Made by a program: the position numbers and the translations under genes. Below, piece after piece: positions 18,069 through 24,796 of a DNA stretch of 45,427 nucleotides. Numbering within the stretch: position 1 is the stretch's first letter; every line of letters starts with the position of its first letter. The stretch is from assembly GCA_023412805.1 (NCBI GenBank), contig JAEZRM010000115.1:1-45427 (forward strand). The letters are read 5' to 3'. The notes beneath the pieces are model-generated. The model made no database searches and was not told where the DNA came from. It saw nothing but the letters and a program-made list of their open reading frames with translations. This stretch comes from Pseudomonadota bacterium (GTDB lineage Bacteria; Pseudomonadota; Alphaproteobacteria; Rhizobiales; Hyphomicrobiaceae).

Positions 18069-19385
18069 ATGGCCCATCAACATCGGCACTGGGCGTCGCG
18101 CCTGCCGTTCTACTACGGCTGGCTGATCGTACTTATTGCCTTCGTGACGATGGCCGTCGCCGTGACGGCAAGGACGACCTTCTCGCTGCTCATGCCGCCG
18201 CTCATCGACGAGTTCGGCTGGGATCGCGGGCTCGCCGCCGGCGCCTTCTCGTTCGGCTTTCTGGTATCGGCCATTCTCGGCCCCATTGTCGGCCGCGCCA
18301 TGGACAAGCACGGGCCGCGCATCGTCATTCCAACCGGTGCTTTATTTCTGTCATCCGGCCTCTTGCTCGCGCCCTATGTCGCGCAGCCATGGCATCTCTA
18401 TGCGACGCTCGGGATGCTGGTCGGCGGCGGCTCCAACATGATGACCTACACGGCGCATTCGCAGTTCCTGCCGAACTGGTTCGTGCAGCGACGCGGGCTC
18501 GCGATCAGCCTGGCCTTCTCCGGGACTGGTGTCGGCGCCATCGTGCTCCTGCCGTGGCTGCAGTCGATCATCCTGAGCGAGGGCTGGCGCGCCGCCTGCT
18601 GGACCATGGGCTGCCTCGTCCTGCTTGTGGCGCTGCCTCTCAATCTGCTCGTGCGCAGGGCACCGGCCGATATCGGCTTGCTGCCGGATGGCGAGGCGAA
18701 GCCCGGATCGTCGTCGGCTTTAGCACCACGTCACGCGGCCCTGATTGTCGACAAAACATGGGTAGCGACGGAATGGACGCTCGCCCGCGCGATGCGGACA
18801 GCGCGCTTCTGGTGGATCGTGGTTGCGTACTTCTGCGCGCTCGTCGCGTGGTACGCAGTGCAGGTGCACCAGACGAAGTACCTCACCGAGATCGGCTTCA
18901 CGCCGATCGTCGCCGCCTGGGCGCTCGGCGCGGTGAGCGTGGTCAGCATCCCCGGTCAGATCATTCTCGGTGGTTTGTCGGACCGTCTCGGACGTGAGTG
19001 GATCTGGAGTGGTGGCTGTGCCGGCTTTGCGGTGTGCTATGTCGCGCTGATCGCACTCGAGCAAGCACCCTCGATGGCGCTTCTGTATCTCATGGTGTTC
19101 GCGCAGGGCTTCTTCGGCTACACGCTGACATCCGTCATGGGCCCGATTGTCGTCGAGATATTCGAGGGGCCGCACTTCGGCGCCATATTCGGGACGATCA
19201 CGGTGGCTCTTGTGTGCGGTGGTGCGGCCGGGCCATGGATTGCCGGCGTCGTACACGACGCGACCGGCAGCTACCGGCTCGCGTTCATCCTGATCATCGG
19301 TTGCTGCATTGCCTCCGCCATCTCGATCTGGCTGGCATCGCCGCGCAAAGTTCGTCTCGTGCCGGGGCGCGTGCCCAAGGCTTGA
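18069..19385 (+). CDS. MFS transporter, oxalate/formate antiporter (OFA)-like
   Basis: A 438-residue major facilitator with 12 predicted helices and a central cytosolic loop (about residues 200-240). The cytosolic loop 2-3 carries GRAMDKHGPRIVI, the MFS A-like motif, and its second-half counterpart is GGLSDRLGREWIWSGG. The N-terminal segment FYYGWLIVLIAFVTMAVAVTARTTFSLLMPPLIDEFGWDRG is typical of the OFA and monocarboxylate carrier branch. ATG 18069 has AGAGGAAG just upstream; a longer frame begins at 18039. It is divergent from the ABC operon. Import or exchange of a small organic anion is likely, with the substrate unknown. Two palindromic repeats follow the stop codon. Confidence 0.88.
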   Translation: MAHQHRHWASRLPFYYGWLIVLIAFVTMAVAVTARTTFSLLMPPLIDEFGWDRGLAAGAFSFGFLVSAILGPIVGRAMDKHGPRIVIPTGALFLSSGLLLAPYVAQPWHLYATLGMLVGGGSNMMTYTAHSQFLPNWFVQRRGLAISLAFSGTGVGAIVLLPWLQSIILSEGWRAACWTMGCLVLLVALPLNLLVRRAPADIGLLPDGEAKPGSSSALAPRHAALIVDKTWVATEWTLARAMRTARFWWIVVAYFCALVAWYAVQVHQTKYLTEIGFTPIVAAWALGAVSVVSIPGQIILGGLSDRLGREWIWSGGCAGFAVCYVALIALEQAPSMALLYLMVFAQGFFGYTLTSVMGPIVVEIFEGPHFGAIFGTITVALVCGGAAGPWIAGVVHDATGSYRLAFILIIGCCIASAISIWLASPRKVRLVPGRVPKA

Positions 19386-19401
19386 GCACACAGCACAATC
19401 G

Positions 19402-19478
19402 CTAAAGCGTCGGACCTTAAATGCGACCCACGTTTGGTCTGATCTCTACGTCGCATTTAAGGTCCAAAGACGCTTTAG
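19402..19478. repeat. palindromic repeat unit 1 (CTAAAGC type)
   Basis: A near-perfect inverted repeat of 77 bp. The left arm (19402-19427) reads CTAAAGCGTC then GGACCTTAAATGCGAC. The right arm (19450-19478) is its reverse complement with an extra TTT between the two blocks. It lies directly after the MFS gene and 13 bp before a related unit. In RNA it forms a long hairpin that could terminate transcription of either convergent gene. The form fits intergenic palindromic elements common in Hyphomicrobiales genomes. Confidence 0.85.
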
Positions 19479-19491
19479 AAATCATAGGGTT

Positions 19492-19567
19492 CTAGAGCAA
19501 CTTTGGACTTTAAATTCACTCGTCGCCCTGCCGCAAGCTGAGGTGAATTTAAAGTCCGTTGCTCTAG
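19492..19567. repeat. palindromic repeat unit 2 (CTAGAGC type), overlaps a stop codon
   Basis: A 76-bp inverted repeat homologous to unit 1. The left arm (19492-19519) reads CTAGAGCAAC, TTT, then GGACTTTAAATTCAC; the right arm (19543-19567) is its reverse complement without the TTT. The TTT asymmetry is thus on the opposite arm from unit 1, as if the two units were inverted relative to each other. The terminal CTAG supplies the TAG stop (19564-19566) of the leftward sulfatase-fold gene. Confidence 0.85.
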
Positions 19568-21300
19568 CGTGCGCTCACGAGGCCATCATCGAGAAGCTGG
19601 CGGTGGAAACTCAGGATGTCCTCCCGCCGCGGGCAGTCGAACCACAAGCCATCGCAGATCTGCTTGAGCCGCTTGCGGCCCGCATGGGCATCCGACAAGG
19701 GCAGCCCTGCAGCCTCCAGCAGAACCGTGCCGAGATAGGGCACGTCGAGGATGTCCGGGCTCGAAAACTCCGGCCGGAAACGCACGCCATTGATGGTGAA
19801 AAATGTCTGGTAGCCTATCGAGCCACGTTCCACGAGCACGTCCTCGGCTTCCGTGCCTTCGTTGTACCCGAGCAGTAGACGCGTCGCCATCGGGTGGTGG
19901 TCGCCATAGCGCACGATAAGGAAGCGCTCCTTCGGAAAGCGGCGCTCGAGCTCGCCGAGAAGGTACTGGTAGTCGAGGCGCGAGAGCCACAGGCGGCGCA
20001 AGACCTCGTTCATCTCGGGATGTGTTCCCGGTCCGCCCCCTGGAACATCCATGTGCGGCTCGTAGATCTGATCAAAGGGCCAATGCCCGGCCATGGTCTC
20101 GATGAATGAGAACAGCGGCGCGCGCGACTTGGCGAAGTGGCGCTCCATCTCGTCGAGCGCATTGTCGTAGTAGAAGCGGTCGCGCTCATCCGCGCGTTTG
20201 GCACCCTGATCCTTGGCATCGCGCAGATCGCTGATGCCGACACTCTTGAAAAAGCGTTCGGCGCCGGTGAACGAGCGCAGCATGGGGTAGAACATCACGT
20301 TCCGGAACCCGCACTTGCTCAGGATATTCGGCATCGTCTCGCTGATCTTGCCGGTCATGAGCCGCTGCACGAAGAGGCGCATACCGCCGAACGAGTAGCT
20401 CGAAAGCCCCGTCATGACCGAGAACTCGGTGAGCACAGAGGCGCCGCCGTAGGTCTCAACCCTGAGCTTGTATGAGTTACCGTCATCGGAGCGAAAGAAG
20501 TCGTCGAGGCGGTGGTCGTATTGCAGGCTTGGAAACAGCGATGGCTGAACCGCGGATTCGTGATGAATGAGGATGATGTGGGGCGGCTCATCAGCGGGCG
20601 TGCAGCTGACCGTGGGCTCGAGGCGCGGCAGATCCAGAGACTCGGCGGCGGCCTCCATGAGCTGCCCGCGCATGAGCGTCTCGATCGTCTCGGCCCATGA
20701 GCGGTAGAAGGACGAAACGTACATCCCCTTGTAGCCGAACAGCGAGTGACGTCGCTCGCTGAGCGAGAGACCGGCCATGACCGCGCCGAAGGCAAATACG
20801 AGAAGCACGATCGCAGCCACAGGCGGTCTCACGCGCACTGGGTCCACGCGCCAGACCAGAATGCCCACACTCACGACCGCCATCAACACGAGGAGTGCCG
20901 GCAGCATGGCCCTGCCGTAGTTCGTGATGAGAAAGCTCAGGTTCGTGCTCGACATCAGGTAGTAGGTGATGTCGTAGGCGTGCAGCACCATGTTCATGTA
21001 CTTGTGCTTCACGGTCGAAATGGTGGTGATGAGCACCACCTGTGCGATCATGAGCACCACCGCGATCAGCAGGCGTCGGGTGAGCAGGACGACGAATGCG
21101 CCCGTCGCGGCGCAAACCAGAATGGCGAGCAGCACCGTCGCCGGAGGGCCTTCCGTCCACGCGAGCCACATTCCCAACGCCAGCGCCATGGTGGCGCTGA
21201 AGGCGTAGCTCGCTGTGGGGGACATGGTTCGGATGATACCCAGCCACCGGCGAGCACGGCTCTCACGCACGGACGAGGGAGGGCCCGAAAGATCGGTCAT
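19564..21300 (-). CDS. LtaS/MdoB-like membrane sulfatase-fold transferase
   Basis: A 578-residue protein with about five N-terminal membrane helices (residues 28-200) and a C-terminal periplasmic sulfatase/alkaline-phosphatase fold domain. The metal/nucleophile site HIILIHHESAVQP is at about 240-252. The nucleophile segment is YGGASVLTEFSVMTG, with the Thr that carries the phosphoglycerol or phosphoethanolamine intermediate in this family. Late metal ligands lie in ETMAGHWPFD and VRYGDHHP. Relatives transfer phosphoglycerol from phosphatidylglycerol to teichoic acid or periplasmic glucans, or phosphoethanolamine to lipid A or glycans; which applies here is unknown. The C-terminal DAHAGRKRLKQICDGLWFDCP has two Cys. 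Its stop codon is inside palindromic repeat unit 2. The ribosome binding site is weak. Confidence 0.85.
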   Translation of the reverse strand: MTDLSGPPSSVRESRARRWLGIIRTMSPTASYAFSATMALALGMWLAWTEGPPATVLLAILVCAATGAFVVLLTRRLLIAVVLMIAQVVLITTISTVKHKYMNMVLHAYDITYYLMSSTNLSFLITNYGRAMLPALLVLMAVVSVGILVWRVDPVRVRPPVAAIVLLVFAFGAVMAGLSLSERRHSLFGYKGMYVSSFYRSWAETIETLMRGQLMEAAAESLDLPRLEPTVSCTPADEPPHIILIHHESAVQPSLFPSLQYDHRLDDFFRSDDGNSYKLRVETYGGASVLTEFSVMTGLSSYSFGGMRLFVQRLMTGKISETMPNILSKCGFRNVMFYPMLRSFTGAERFFKSVGISDLRDAKDQGAKRADERDRFYYDNALDEMERHFAKSRAPLFSFIETMAGHWPFDQIYEPHMDVPGGGPGTHPEMNEVLRRLWLSRLDYQYLLGELERRFPKERFLIVRYGDHHPMATRLLLGYNEGTEAEDVLVERGSIGYQTFFTINGVRFRPEFSSPDILDVPYLGTVLLEAAGLPLSDAHAGRKRLKQICDGLWFDCPRREDILSFHRQLLDDGLVSAR

Positions 21301-21606
21301 TTTGGCTTGGCAGACACGGGATCAATCGGGTGCACGCGGTACATCCAGGCGGCCAGAAGCAATCTGTCACGAAACTATCATATATGGGAAAATTGTACAG
21401 ATCCTCAAATGCTTAAGGATCATTCATTTGGGTCCGGCAGGCGGGCGGGGGCCGCCCACCTGCGGGACTGCGCGATACGGGTTTTTCCTGAGCGATTACT
21501 GCAGCGGGGAGGCGCGCAAGCGGAAGGGTTGGCGCTGCACTGCGGCAGCGCCAGTTGCATCGGCAGCGCCCGATCTTCACGCCGGACGCCAGCCAATGAC
21601 CGGCCC
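21301..21606 (-). other. 306-bp interval with a 12-bp hairpin at 21437-21463
   Basis: No coding frame is supported. The minus-strand transcript can form a stem GCAGGTGGGCGG/CCGCCCGCCTGC with a CCC loop (21437-21463). It contains one G-U pair that would be a mismatch in the opposite strand, suggesting it serves leftward transcription from the selenoprotein gene. Left of it, an AT-rich patch (about 21370-21415) with TTGAGG and ATATAT is a weak promoter candidate for the sulfatase-fold gene. Minus-strand GGCGCTGCCG is present twice near 21525-21560. Confidence 0.4.
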
Positions 21607-22122
21607 TTAGCGCTGCAGCAGGATCTGCCGAGCCTGGTCGATCGTCGCCCGCGCATAGTCCGCGAGGCGCTCGTCCGACGCGCTGCTGATCGGGTGATCG
21701 ATGACGGCGTACTTGAAGTCCGGCACGCCCAGCACGCGACACATCATGTCCGCTGCGCTGACGAAACGCGTCGTCATCACGCCGATGGCCGGCACACCAT
21801 TCCGTTCAGATGTGATCGTGTCATGCAGACTGCACGACGAGCAGCTCCCTCAATCCCCGACACCGGTAAAGACCGCGTGCCAGTTCGTGACTTCCTGCAC
21901 GATGTGGGCATCCATCGGCGCGCTGTAGTTCGATTTTTCGCGCCACACGACATCGGCCGCCCCTTCCTCGCGCAACAGGCGATCGAGGTGGGTGAAGTAA
22001 CCCTTCGTGCCTTCCTTGGCATTGGTGATGATGGCAATGGTCTTGCCTTCGAAGGAGGCGAGGCGCGGGGCGAGCACGACACCCATCGCCTTCATCTCGT
22101 TCGTCGGATCGAGCACTCTCAT
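21607..22122 (-). CDS. UGSC-family selenoprotein, Sec91 encoded by in-frame TGA
   Basis: A 171-residue protein when the TGA at 21850-21852 is read as selenocysteine; the frame then continues 80 codons to a TAA at 21607-21609. The motif at the TGA is GVGD-U-GSCSSC, so Sec91, Cys94 and Cys97 form UxxCxxC, the signature of the UGSC family. It resembles the active-site pattern of glycine-reductase selenoprotein B. The N-terminal half starts MRVLDPTNEMK and has a Rossmann-like GKTIAIITNAKEGTKGYF strand-helix. The part after Sec continues family-like (GVPAIGVMTTRFVSAADMM) and cannot be explained by chance. ATG 22122 follows GAGAGGA. A SECIS-like hairpin follows the TGA and tRNA-Sec is in the same window. 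It is downstream of the 22166-23239 gene by 43 bp, so probably co-transcribed. A redox or selenol-dependent reductase role is inferred; the substrate is unknown. Confidence 0.87.
21820..21838 (-). promoter_or_regulatory. bacterial-type SECIS hairpin
   Basis: In the mRNA, 11 nt after the TGA, the arms GTCGTGC and GCATGAC form seven pairs (one G-U) around the 5-nt loop AGTCT, which contains the GU that SelB recognises in bacterial SECIS elements. The loop begins 19 nt after the TGA, within the usual bacterial range. It lies entirely inside the coding region, as expected for bacteria. Confidence 0.75.
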
Positions 22123-22165
22123 CTCTGCAGTCCTCTCACTTTTCTTCTGTTGGCGATCCGCCGCC

Positions 22166-23239
22166 TCACGGCTTCGGCGGCTCGCAATCCACACAAACGC
22201 CAATGGCCGCGGTCACGGCCCGCGTCTTGCTGCCCATCCAGGGCGGGATAACGGCGCCGAACCCACCCGCCGGGCCGCCCGCCGCAACAACGAGCAGATC
22301 GTCGGGCGACTGAAGCGCCGGATGCACCTTGCTCGCCCGGTCACGCACGACCGAACCCTTGCCGACCTTGGCCCACTCGCCGCGTTCGACGCGGGCCCGC
22401 TCGAACAAAAACTCGGCGATATCGCGCTTGGTCCAGCCTGCGCCCTGAATGATGTCGCGCAACTGCTTCGGAATCACGATCACGTAGTTGCCGCCGTAGA
22501 TCGAATAATGGAGCTGATTGGCCCGCATCTCGGCGGCGAATGTCTCGAGAATCTCCTTCGGGTCCGTCGTCCACTCGTTCATGAGTTGCCGGGGCCCGAG
22601 CGACGCGAAGACCGTCACGCCGGACGTACCGGAGGGCATACCGCGCTGGATATGCAGCGGCTCCCAGGTTGTATCCTCCTCGTCTTCTGCGATGCAGTAG
22701 GAGAATTTGCCGGGATGACCGAGCGTCGAGCGATCGACCTCGCCCGGCCGCACATCCATGAGATTGATCAGCGCGAGGCGGATGGCGCGACCGATCACCG
22801 AGGTGGCGCGATCGGAATTGCCGAGTGCATTGAAGGTCCCGCTGGCGCCGATCTCGAGGCGCACAGGTCCGTTGATGATCACGAGGACAGCGCAGCCACC
22901 CGTGCTCGACGTGACACCGTGCAGAAGGAATTCGTCCTTCATCATGGCCTGCCACGCGGTCGCAACGACCGGAAAATGCATCGGCAGGCATCCGGCCATG
23001 ACGGCATTGACCGCGAGCTTCTCGGCCGTGATGGGCTGCGTGCGCACGGGTTCAATGCCGAGCAGCTGATCTGGCGGCATCCCGGCCCATTCGAGGCATG
23101 CCTCGACAGCCGCCTCCGTTGGCGGCACGACAGGCAGGCCGTCGGTCCAGCCGCGGCTGTGAAAGAACTCCTGTGCCGCCGCGAAATCCTCGACCTCGTA
23201 GGCCTTCGACGTCAGGGGCGGCTTGATCGATAGCTGCAT
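22166..23239 (-). CDS. conserved hypothetical protein, partner of the UGSC selenoprotein
   Basis: A 357-residue soluble protein without signal peptide. Distinctive segments are FFHSRGWTDGLPVVPPTEAAVEACL (about 22-48), KLAVNAVMAGCLPMHFPVV (about 75-93), HGVTSSTGGCAVLVIINGP (about 107-125) and a C-terminal IGVCVDCEPPKP with a CxxC-like Cys pair. These occur in a conserved but uncharacterised family; I infer a link with the UGSC protein from the 43-bp spacing and same strand. The Cys residues at the STGGC site and the C-terminus could exchange with the selenol of its neighbour. ATG 23239 is preferred over a GTG eight codons upstream. It may be the larger subunit of a two-part enzyme, but this is not established. 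Confidence 0.7.
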   Translation of the reverse strand: MQLSIKPPLTSKAYEVEDFAAAQEFFHSRGWTDGLPVVPPTEAAVEACLEWAGMPPDQLLGIEPVRTQPITAEKLAVNAVMAGCLPMHFPVVATAWQAMMKDEFLLHGVTSSTGGCAVLVIINGPVRLEIGASGTFNALGNSDRATSVIGRAIRLALINLMDVRPGEVDRSTLGHPGKFSYCIAEDEEDTTWEPLHIQRGMPSGTSGVTVFASLGPRQLMNEWTTDPKEILETFAAEMRANQLHYSIYGGNYVIVIPKQLRDIIQGAGWTKRDIAEFLFERARVERGEWAKVGKGSVVRDRASKVHPALQSPDDLLVVAAGGPAGGFGAVIPPWMGSKTRAVTAAIGVCVDCEPPKP

Positions 23240-23335
23240 GGGCGCCCTATGCTCCCGGAACACGCCGAAAGCTCGCCCGTCGGGCGCGGGATGTCAACGC
23301 CACCAGGCTCATAGCTGCCGCCCACACAAAAGGCG

Positions 23336-23363
23336 GGCGGCCCGGAGCCAGCTCCGAGCCGCC
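23336..23363 (-). terminator. terminator of the small secreted repeat protein gene
   Basis: In the minus-strand transcript a 12-bp stem GGCGGCTCGGAG/CTCCGGGCCGCC (one G-U pair) closes a CTGG tetraloop and is followed by CGCCTTTTG with a short T-run. It lies 31 bp after the stop of the gene at 23394-23636 and separates it from the selenoprotein operon. Confidence 0.75.
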
Positions 23364-23393
23364 ATTGCTTTCTCGCTCATGCCGCGTGCCGCA

Positions 23394-23636
23394 TCAAGGC
23401 GTTGCGATCACGACGTCGGGAAAGGTCTCGCTCAGCGGAAGTGCGTCGCGAAACTCGTCGTTGCTCGACCGCGGCAGAGCCTGGCTATAGTCGTCGTTGC
23501 TCGTGTGCGGCAGAGCCTGCTCGTAGGTCGCCGAGTACGGCAGAGCCTGGCGCGGATCATTGAAGGGGTCGAACTGGGCGCTGGCGGCACCTGCGAGTAC
23601 GCCGAGGGCAACGAGGGTGCTCATGATCGTCTTCAT
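23394..23636 (-). CDS. small secreted protein with ALP repeats
   Basis: An 80-residue protein with a strong Sec signal peptide (MKTIMSTLVALGVLAGAASA, cleavage after residue 20). The mature part of 60 residues is built from four repeats starting QALP or DALP at residues 30, 40, 52 and 64. The last two spacings are 12 residues, with the internal pattern SND-D/E-Y/F. The mature protein is acidic, has no Cys and looks disordered. GGAGAAAACCA precedes the ATG. It is monocistronic with its own terminator. Function is unknown; it could be an exported peptide precursor, a metal-binding or a surface-interaction peptide. Confidence 0.75.
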   Translation of the reverse strand: MKTIMSTLVALGVLAGAASAQFDPFNDPRQALPYSATYEQALPHTSNDDYSQALPRSSNDEFRDALPLSETFPDVVIATP

Positions 23637-23904
23637 TGGTTTTCTCCGTCCTTTGTGGCCGCTTCGGTTTGACGATCTGGGAGGCTGCGGTCCGGTGCCC
23701 TTGGATCGTTGCCGGCTTCGTCTGGGCCGGTGAAAACAAGATGCGATGAAACCGCCGTGCCCGACATTCTAGGGGAGGTCATTCAACTAGCGTTGGAGTT
23801 TGCCCCGCTCATACGCAGGTATAAGCGCCGGGAATGCCAAAGGCGGCAGCGTCCGACATCGTCAGGACGCACCGGCTATCGCCGCAGTTCTTCAGCTTCT
23901 GGCT

Positions 23905-24291
23905 TCAGTGCAGGTCGACGGGATCGATGCGGATGTGCCGGCCGCGCGTGTCGAAGAAGCCCGCGTCGTTGAGGATCATGCGGTTGACCGTGACCTCGTC
24001 GATGCGCTCCTGCAGGCGCGCCTTGGCCACGAGATCGATCAGCGGCCCGCCCCCCGGCGGCGACTCCGGGAAGATGGCAAAAGCATCCCACTTGCGCCGG
24101 GACGCATCGAGCATCGTCTTCATGTCTTTCCAGCGCACTTCATCGCCGATGACATGCACATACGAGCAGGAGATCAGCTCGACCTTCTCGCCGCCGAGCG
24201 TGAGCAGGAGAATAAGCGCGGTGAAACCGTTCGACGCAGCGTACTGCTCGACGATCCAGTGCTCGAACTCGCCCCCCTTAGAACTCGACAA
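23905..24291 (-). CDS. hypothetical protein, translationally coupled
   Basis: A 128-residue soluble protein starting at a TTG (24291) that overlaps the previous gene's end by 14 bp; GGAG lies 8 nt before the TTG, inside the upstream coding region. Predicted mixed alpha/beta, with the stretches GGEKVELISCSYVHVIGDEVRW and FAIFPESPPGGGPLIDLVAK. No family is recognised. The overlap with the 24278-24766 gene implies that both products are needed together. Confidence 0.6.
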   Translation of the reverse strand: MSSSKGGEFEHWIVEQYAASNGFTALILLLTLGGEKVELISCSYVHVIGDEVRWKDMKTMLDASRRKWDAFAIFPESPPGGGPLIDLVAKARLQERIDEVTVNRMILNDAGFFDTRGRHIRIDPVDLH

Positions 24292-24766
24292 CGGGATACT
24301 CCTGCTTCTCCTGGTCTAGAATGGCGAGATAGTTCGTGCCGAACTGCGTCTCGTACCAGCGCTCGAATTCGGCAAGTGCGACAGTAATATCCGGCAGCGG
24401 TTGCGCTTCGGATTCATCAGCATTCTCGGGAAGCGGCTTCACAAGCTCCCATACGGCAATCGCTACCGGCCGCCACGCACCGACGATCCGCTTGTGCGCC
24501 TCGCTCTCGCCGTGCCATCCGAACTCGGCGCGCAGCGCTGTCGCCTGCGCCGCTACGGCCGTCTCCTCGCTGTCGGCCTTGCGTGCGGCCGCTAGCATGA
24601 GCTCGGCGGTCGAAAGACGCCGGAAGGCATACTGGCGCGCACGCTCGCGCGTCTCGATCTCACGCGCGACGTTATTGCGAAAGGCCACCTCTTCCTGCTG
24701 GGCGGCGACGGCCGCCTCAGAAAGCGCCGCCAGAAACTGCTCGTTGCGATGCGGCTGTTGGCTCAT
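24278..24766 (-). CDS. hypothetical protein with helical N-terminal region
   Basis: A 162-residue protein. Residues 8-80 are charged and helix-forming (FLAALSEAAVAAQQEEVAFRNN, then RERARQYAFRRLSTAELMLAAARK), likely a coiled coil, followed by a more compact C-terminal segment rich in Trp and Glu (HKRIVGAWRPVAIAVWELV). It has no signal peptide and no recognised family. It lies 30 bp after the class V aminotransferase gene and overlaps the next gene, so all three probably form one transcript. The ribosome binding site is weak. Confidence 0.65.
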   Translation of the reverse strand: MSQQPHRNEQFLAALSEAAVAAQQEEVAFRNNVAREIETRERARQYAFRRLSTAELMLAAARKADSEETAVAAQATALRAEFGWHGESEAHKRIVGAWRPVAIAVWELVKPLPENADESEAQPLPDITVALAEFERWYETQFGTNYLAILDQEKQEYPVVEF

Positions 24767-24796
24767 CGAGAAACTGTCGGCCTTTCTGCTTAGGTC

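Noticed and set aside
21850..21852. TGA as an ordinary stop, leaving a broken gene
   Set aside because: The frame continues with conserved family sequence to a TAA, the motif is UGSC, a SECIS-type hairpin follows and tRNA-Sec is present.
20746..22251. 501-codon rightward frame opposite the sulfatase-fold and selenoprotein genes
   Set aside because: Composition is His/Arg-rich antisense of real genes on the other strand.
23394..23636. CRISPR-like repeat array
   Set aside because: The repeats are short, inside a coding frame with a signal peptide, and there are no unique spacers or cas genes.
24278..24291. frameshift joining the two hypotheticals into one gene
   Set aside because: The downstream gene has its own start with GGAG 8 nt upstream, and the short overlap is typical of translational coupling.
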